Of a stretch of 8,855 bases of DNA, positions 6,901 to 8,855 are shown one piece after another. The stretch comes from Flavobacteriales bacterium UBA5933 (GTDB taxonomy: Bacteria > Bacteroidota > Bacteroidia > Flavobacteriales > Weeksellaceae). A program made the position numbers and the translations under genes. The number at the start of each line of letters is the position of its first letter. The stretch's first letter is position 1. The stretch is from assembly GCA_002430925.1 (NCBI GenBank), contig DJDD01000195.1, forward strand, positions 1-8,855, given 5' to 3'. The notes beneath the pieces are model-generated. The model did no database searches and was not told the DNA's origin. It saw only the letters and a program-made list of their open reading frames with translations.

Positions 6901-6926
6901 TTTCGTTTTAAAAAAATATAACGAAA
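6901..6926 (+). promoter_or_regulatory. Inverted repeat TTTCGTT-N12-AACGAAA at the accB transcription start region
   Basis: TTTCGTT (6901-6907) is the exact reverse complement of AACGAAA (6920-6926), with 12 bases between. It starts two bases after the -7 element, so it covers the likely transcription start and early leader of accBC. That is a position where a repressor operator or a leader hairpin could act. No known regulator is identified by the sequence. Confidence 0.3.
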
Positions 6927-6950
6927 AGGTCAAATTAAAAACCGTATTAT

Positions 6951-7427
6951 ATGGACATTAAAGACATTCAAAATTTAATTAGATTTGTTTCTAAAGCTGA
7001 AGTAGCTGAAGTAAGTATCAAACAAGATGATATTGAAATAAAAATCAAAACATTAGCGAGTGTTCCTACACAAGTTGCTTCTCAACAAGTTTATGTACCT
7101 CAACAAGCTCCTGCAGCTGCTCAAGCTCCTGTAGTAACACAAGAAGTAAACAATTCTACTGAATCTACACAAGAAGAAAATAACAACTTTATAACTGTAA
7201 AATCTCCAATGATTGGTACTTTTTACCGTTCTGCAGGTCCAGGTAAAGATGCTTTTGTAAATGTTGGTGACTCTATTTCAAACGGAAAAGTTTTATGCAT
7301 TGTTGAAGCAATGAAATTATTCAACGAAATCGAATCTGAAATCTCTGGTAAAATCGTGAAAATATTAGTTGACGATGCTAGCCCAGTTGAATATGATCAA
7401 CCTCTTTTCTTAGTAGATCCATCTTAA
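6951..7427 (+). CDS. accB: Biotin carboxyl carrier protein of acetyl-CoA carboxylase
   Basis: AccB carries the biotin that shuttles CO2 from biotin carboxylase (AccC) to the carboxyltransferase (AccA/AccD) in the first committed step of fatty acid synthesis. The 158-residue product has an N-terminal helical part (MDIKDIQNLIRFVSKAEVAE), then a flexible linker rich in A, P and Q (about 37-65) continuing into an acidic/Asn segment. The C-terminal biotinyl domain runs from about 80 to 156. The biotin acceptor is K122 in VEAMKLFNEIE, the same number as in E. coli. The thumb typical of bacterial AccB is present (GTFYRSAGPGKDAFVNVGD, 89-107), which separates it from lipoyl domains and from decarboxylase biotin subunits. 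It has its own promoter and is followed 21 bases later by accC. Confidence 0.97.
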   Translation: MDIKDIQNLIRFVSKAEVAEVSIKQDDIEIKIKTLASVPTQVASQQVYVPQQAPAAAQAPVVTQEVNNSTESTQEENNNFITVKSPMIGTFYRSAGPGKDAFVNVGDSISNGKVLCIVEAMKLFNEIESEISGKIVKILVDDASPVEYDQPLFLVDPS

Positions 7428-7448
7428 TAATTTTTTAAATCTACGATT

Positions 7449-8813
7449 ATGTTTAAAAAAATATTAATTGCAAATAGAGGTGAAATTGCAATGCGTATTA
7501 TTCGTACTGCAAAAGAAATGGGAATCAAAACGGTTGCTGTTTACTCTAAAGCAGATGAGACTTCTTTACACGTTCGTTTTGCTGACGAAGCTGTATGTAT
7601 AGGTCCTGCTGCTAGTAAAGATTCATACTTAAAAATGTCTAGTATTATTGCTGCAGCAGAAATTACTGATGCTGATGCTATACATCCTGGATATGGATTT
7701 TTATCAGAAAACTCAACTTTCTCTAAAATTTGTCAATCGAACGGAATCAAATTTATAGGTCCATCTCCAGAAAATATCGACCGTATGGGAGATAAATCAA
7801 ATGCGAAAGCTACGATGAAAGAAGCTGGTGTTCCTGTTGTCCCTGGTTCTGACGGTTTATTAGAAAGTTACGAACAAGCTCTTGAAATTGCTCGCGAAAT
7901 AAAATATCCTGTCATGATGAAAGCAACAGCTGGTGGTGGAGGTAAAGGTATGCGTGCTATTTGGAAAGAAGAGGACTTGCTACATGCATGGGAATCTGCT
8001 CGTCAAGAAGCTGCAGCTGCTTTTGGAAATGATGGAATGTATATGGAAAAGTTAATTGAAGAACCTCGCCATATAGAAATCCAAGTTGCTAGTGACCAAA
8101 ATGGTAAAGCTTGTCACTTATCTGAAAGAGATTGTTCTATACAGCGCCGTAATCAAAAATTAGCTGAAGAAACTCCATCCCCTATTATGACTGACGATTT
8201 ACGTCAACGAATGGGAGAAGCTGCTATTAAAGCTTGCGAATATATAGGTTATGAAGGTGTTGGTACAATAGAATTTCTAGTTGATAAACATGGAGACTTT
8301 TATTTCATGGAAATGAATACTCGTATCCAAGTAGAGCACCCTATTACAGAACAAGTAACAGGATTTGATTTAGTAAGAGAGCAAATTATGCTTGCTGCTG
8401 GTGAACCTATTTCAGGAAAAAATTACTTCCCTAATGGACACTCTATTGAATGTCGTATTAATGCTGAAGATCCATACAATGATTTCCGTCCTTCTCCAGG
8501 TAAAATCACTTCAATTAATATTCCTGGTGGTAATGGTGTTAGAATTGATACACACGTGTACGCTGGATATACAATTCCACCAAATTACGATTCGATGATT
8601 GCTAAAATTATTGTAACTGCTCAAACTCGTGAAGAAGCTATTCACAAGATGAAAAGAGCTTTAGGAGAATTTTATATTGAAGGAATTAAAACAACAATTC
8701 CTTTCCATTTACAATTAATGGATCATCCAGATTTTATCGCAGGAAATTATACAACTAAATTCATGGAAGAATTTGTTTTTGACAAATCTTACGCGAATTA
8801 TGCTGAATTCTAA
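7449..8813 (+). CDS. accC: Biotin carboxylase subunit of acetyl-CoA carboxylase
   Basis: AccC carboxylates the biotin on AccB using ATP and bicarbonate. The product is 454 residues, close to the 449 of E. coli, and complete from MFKKILIANRGEIAMRIIR to the stop. The N-terminal biotin carboxylase domain has HPGYGFLSEN at 79-88. The ATP-grasp centre shows K116, K158, the glycine loop AGGGGKGM (161-168), H208 and the RDCSIQRRNQK segment (227-237). Metal and catalytic residues are in place: E275, E288, N290, R292 and E296 in FMEMNTRIQVEHPITEQVTG (287-306). The C-terminal domain has R336 (SIECRINAEDP). The length ends right after the carboxylase domain with no biotinyl extension, so this is the stand-alone AccC and not a propionyl-CoA or pyruvate carboxylase fusion. 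It pairs with accB 21 bases upstream. Confidence 0.97.
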   Translation: MFKKILIANRGEIAMRIIRTAKEMGIKTVAVYSKADETSLHVRFADEAVCIGPAASKDSYLKMSSIIAAAEITDADAIHPGYGFLSENSTFSKICQSNGIKFIGPSPENIDRMGDKSNAKATMKEAGVPVVPGSDGLLESYEQALEIAREIKYPVMMKATAGGGGKGMRAIWKEEDLLHAWESARQEAAAAFGNDGMYMEKLIEEPRHIEIQVASDQNGKACHLSERDCSIQRRNQKLAEETPSPIMTDDLRQRMGEAAIKACEYIGYEGVGTIEFLVDKHGDFYFMEMNTRIQVEHPITEQVTGFDLVREQIMLAAGEPISGKNYFPNGHSIECRINAEDPYNDFRPSPGKITSINIPGGNGVRIDTHVYAGYTIPPNYDSMIAKIIVTAQTREEAIHKMKRALGEFYIEGIKTTIPFHLQLMDHPDFIAGNYTTKFMEEFVFDKSYANYAEF

Positions 8814-8836
8814 GAAAATATTATTCAAATAATGAA

Positions 8837-8855
8837 GAGGCTGTCTCAAAAGAGA
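8837..8855 (+). terminator. Probable accBC terminator, left half only
   Basis: GAGGCTGTCTC (8837-8847), then AAAA, then GAGA at the window edge. The visible GAGA is the start of the complement of the left arm, so the next bases are predicted to be CAGCCTC followed by a T-tract. It lies 23 bases after the accC stop. The core resembles that of the rpmF terminator. Confidence 0.7.

Noticed and set aside
7077..7140. Short repeats (CTCAACAAG, GCTCAAGCTCCT) in accB as a repeat element
   Set aside because: They encode the Ala/Pro/Gln-rich flexible linker usual for AccB; codon-level repetition explains them.
8392..8598. Plus-strand ORF of 68 codons in another frame of accC
   Set aside because: Out-of-frame reading of a highly conserved gene; no known family and no start context.

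Overview
The window looks like a housekeeping stretch of a chromosome from a low-GC member of the Bacteroidota, most likely the family Flavobacteriaceae. Four things point there. The coding sequence is very AT-rich. Shine-Dalgarno sequences are absent and starts are preceded by A/T-rich leaders. Promoters match the Bacteroidota -7 consensus TAnnTTTG at three places. The protein families have their flavobacterial forms: a very large LptD with an aromatic C-terminus, an L32 with a GEAHLYHRAHW segment, and a DUF177 protein ending in DPRWAKLKDL. I cannot name the genus from sequence alone.

Layout. On the minus strand, from about 1278 down to base 1 and running off the window, is a secreted zinc N-acetylmuramoyl-L-alanine amidase with two C-terminal SPOR-like repeats. 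It is absent from a simple list of closed ORFs because its stop codon lies outside. Divergent from it is a tightly packed plus-strand run: lptD (1318-3966), ridA (3977-4363), a four-helix membrane protein of unknown function (4373-4849) and pdxA (4859-5932), with 9-10 bases between genes. A clear promoter (TATCTTTG, 5981-5988) starts a second unit: a DUF177/YceD protein (6005-6574) and rpmF (6629-6826), closed by a strong rho-independent terminator (6848-6889). A third unit, accB-accC (6951-8813), has its own promoter (TACCTTTG, 6892-6899) and is followed by the left half of another terminator cut by the window edge.

How the genes fit together. The left half concerns the envelope: septal or peripheral peptidoglycan cleavage (amidase) and LPS insertion in the outer membrane (LptD). 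The middle pairs PLP synthesis (PdxA) with clearance of reactive enamines made by PLP enzymes (RidA). The right half is the widespread ribosome/fatty-acid cluster (DUF177, L32, then acetyl-CoA carboxylase subunits). In this copy no plsX or fabH lies between rpmF and accB.

I found no mobile element, CRISPR array, RNA gene, phage gene or defence system. No stretch over 300 bases lacks a gene. I do not see an exciting new system here. The points most worth a second look are the duplicated SPOR-like module of the amidase, the unresolved lptD start that collides with its promoter, the unknown membrane protein in the lptD-ridA-pdxA run, and the fabH-less rpmF/accB junction bracketed by related terminators.
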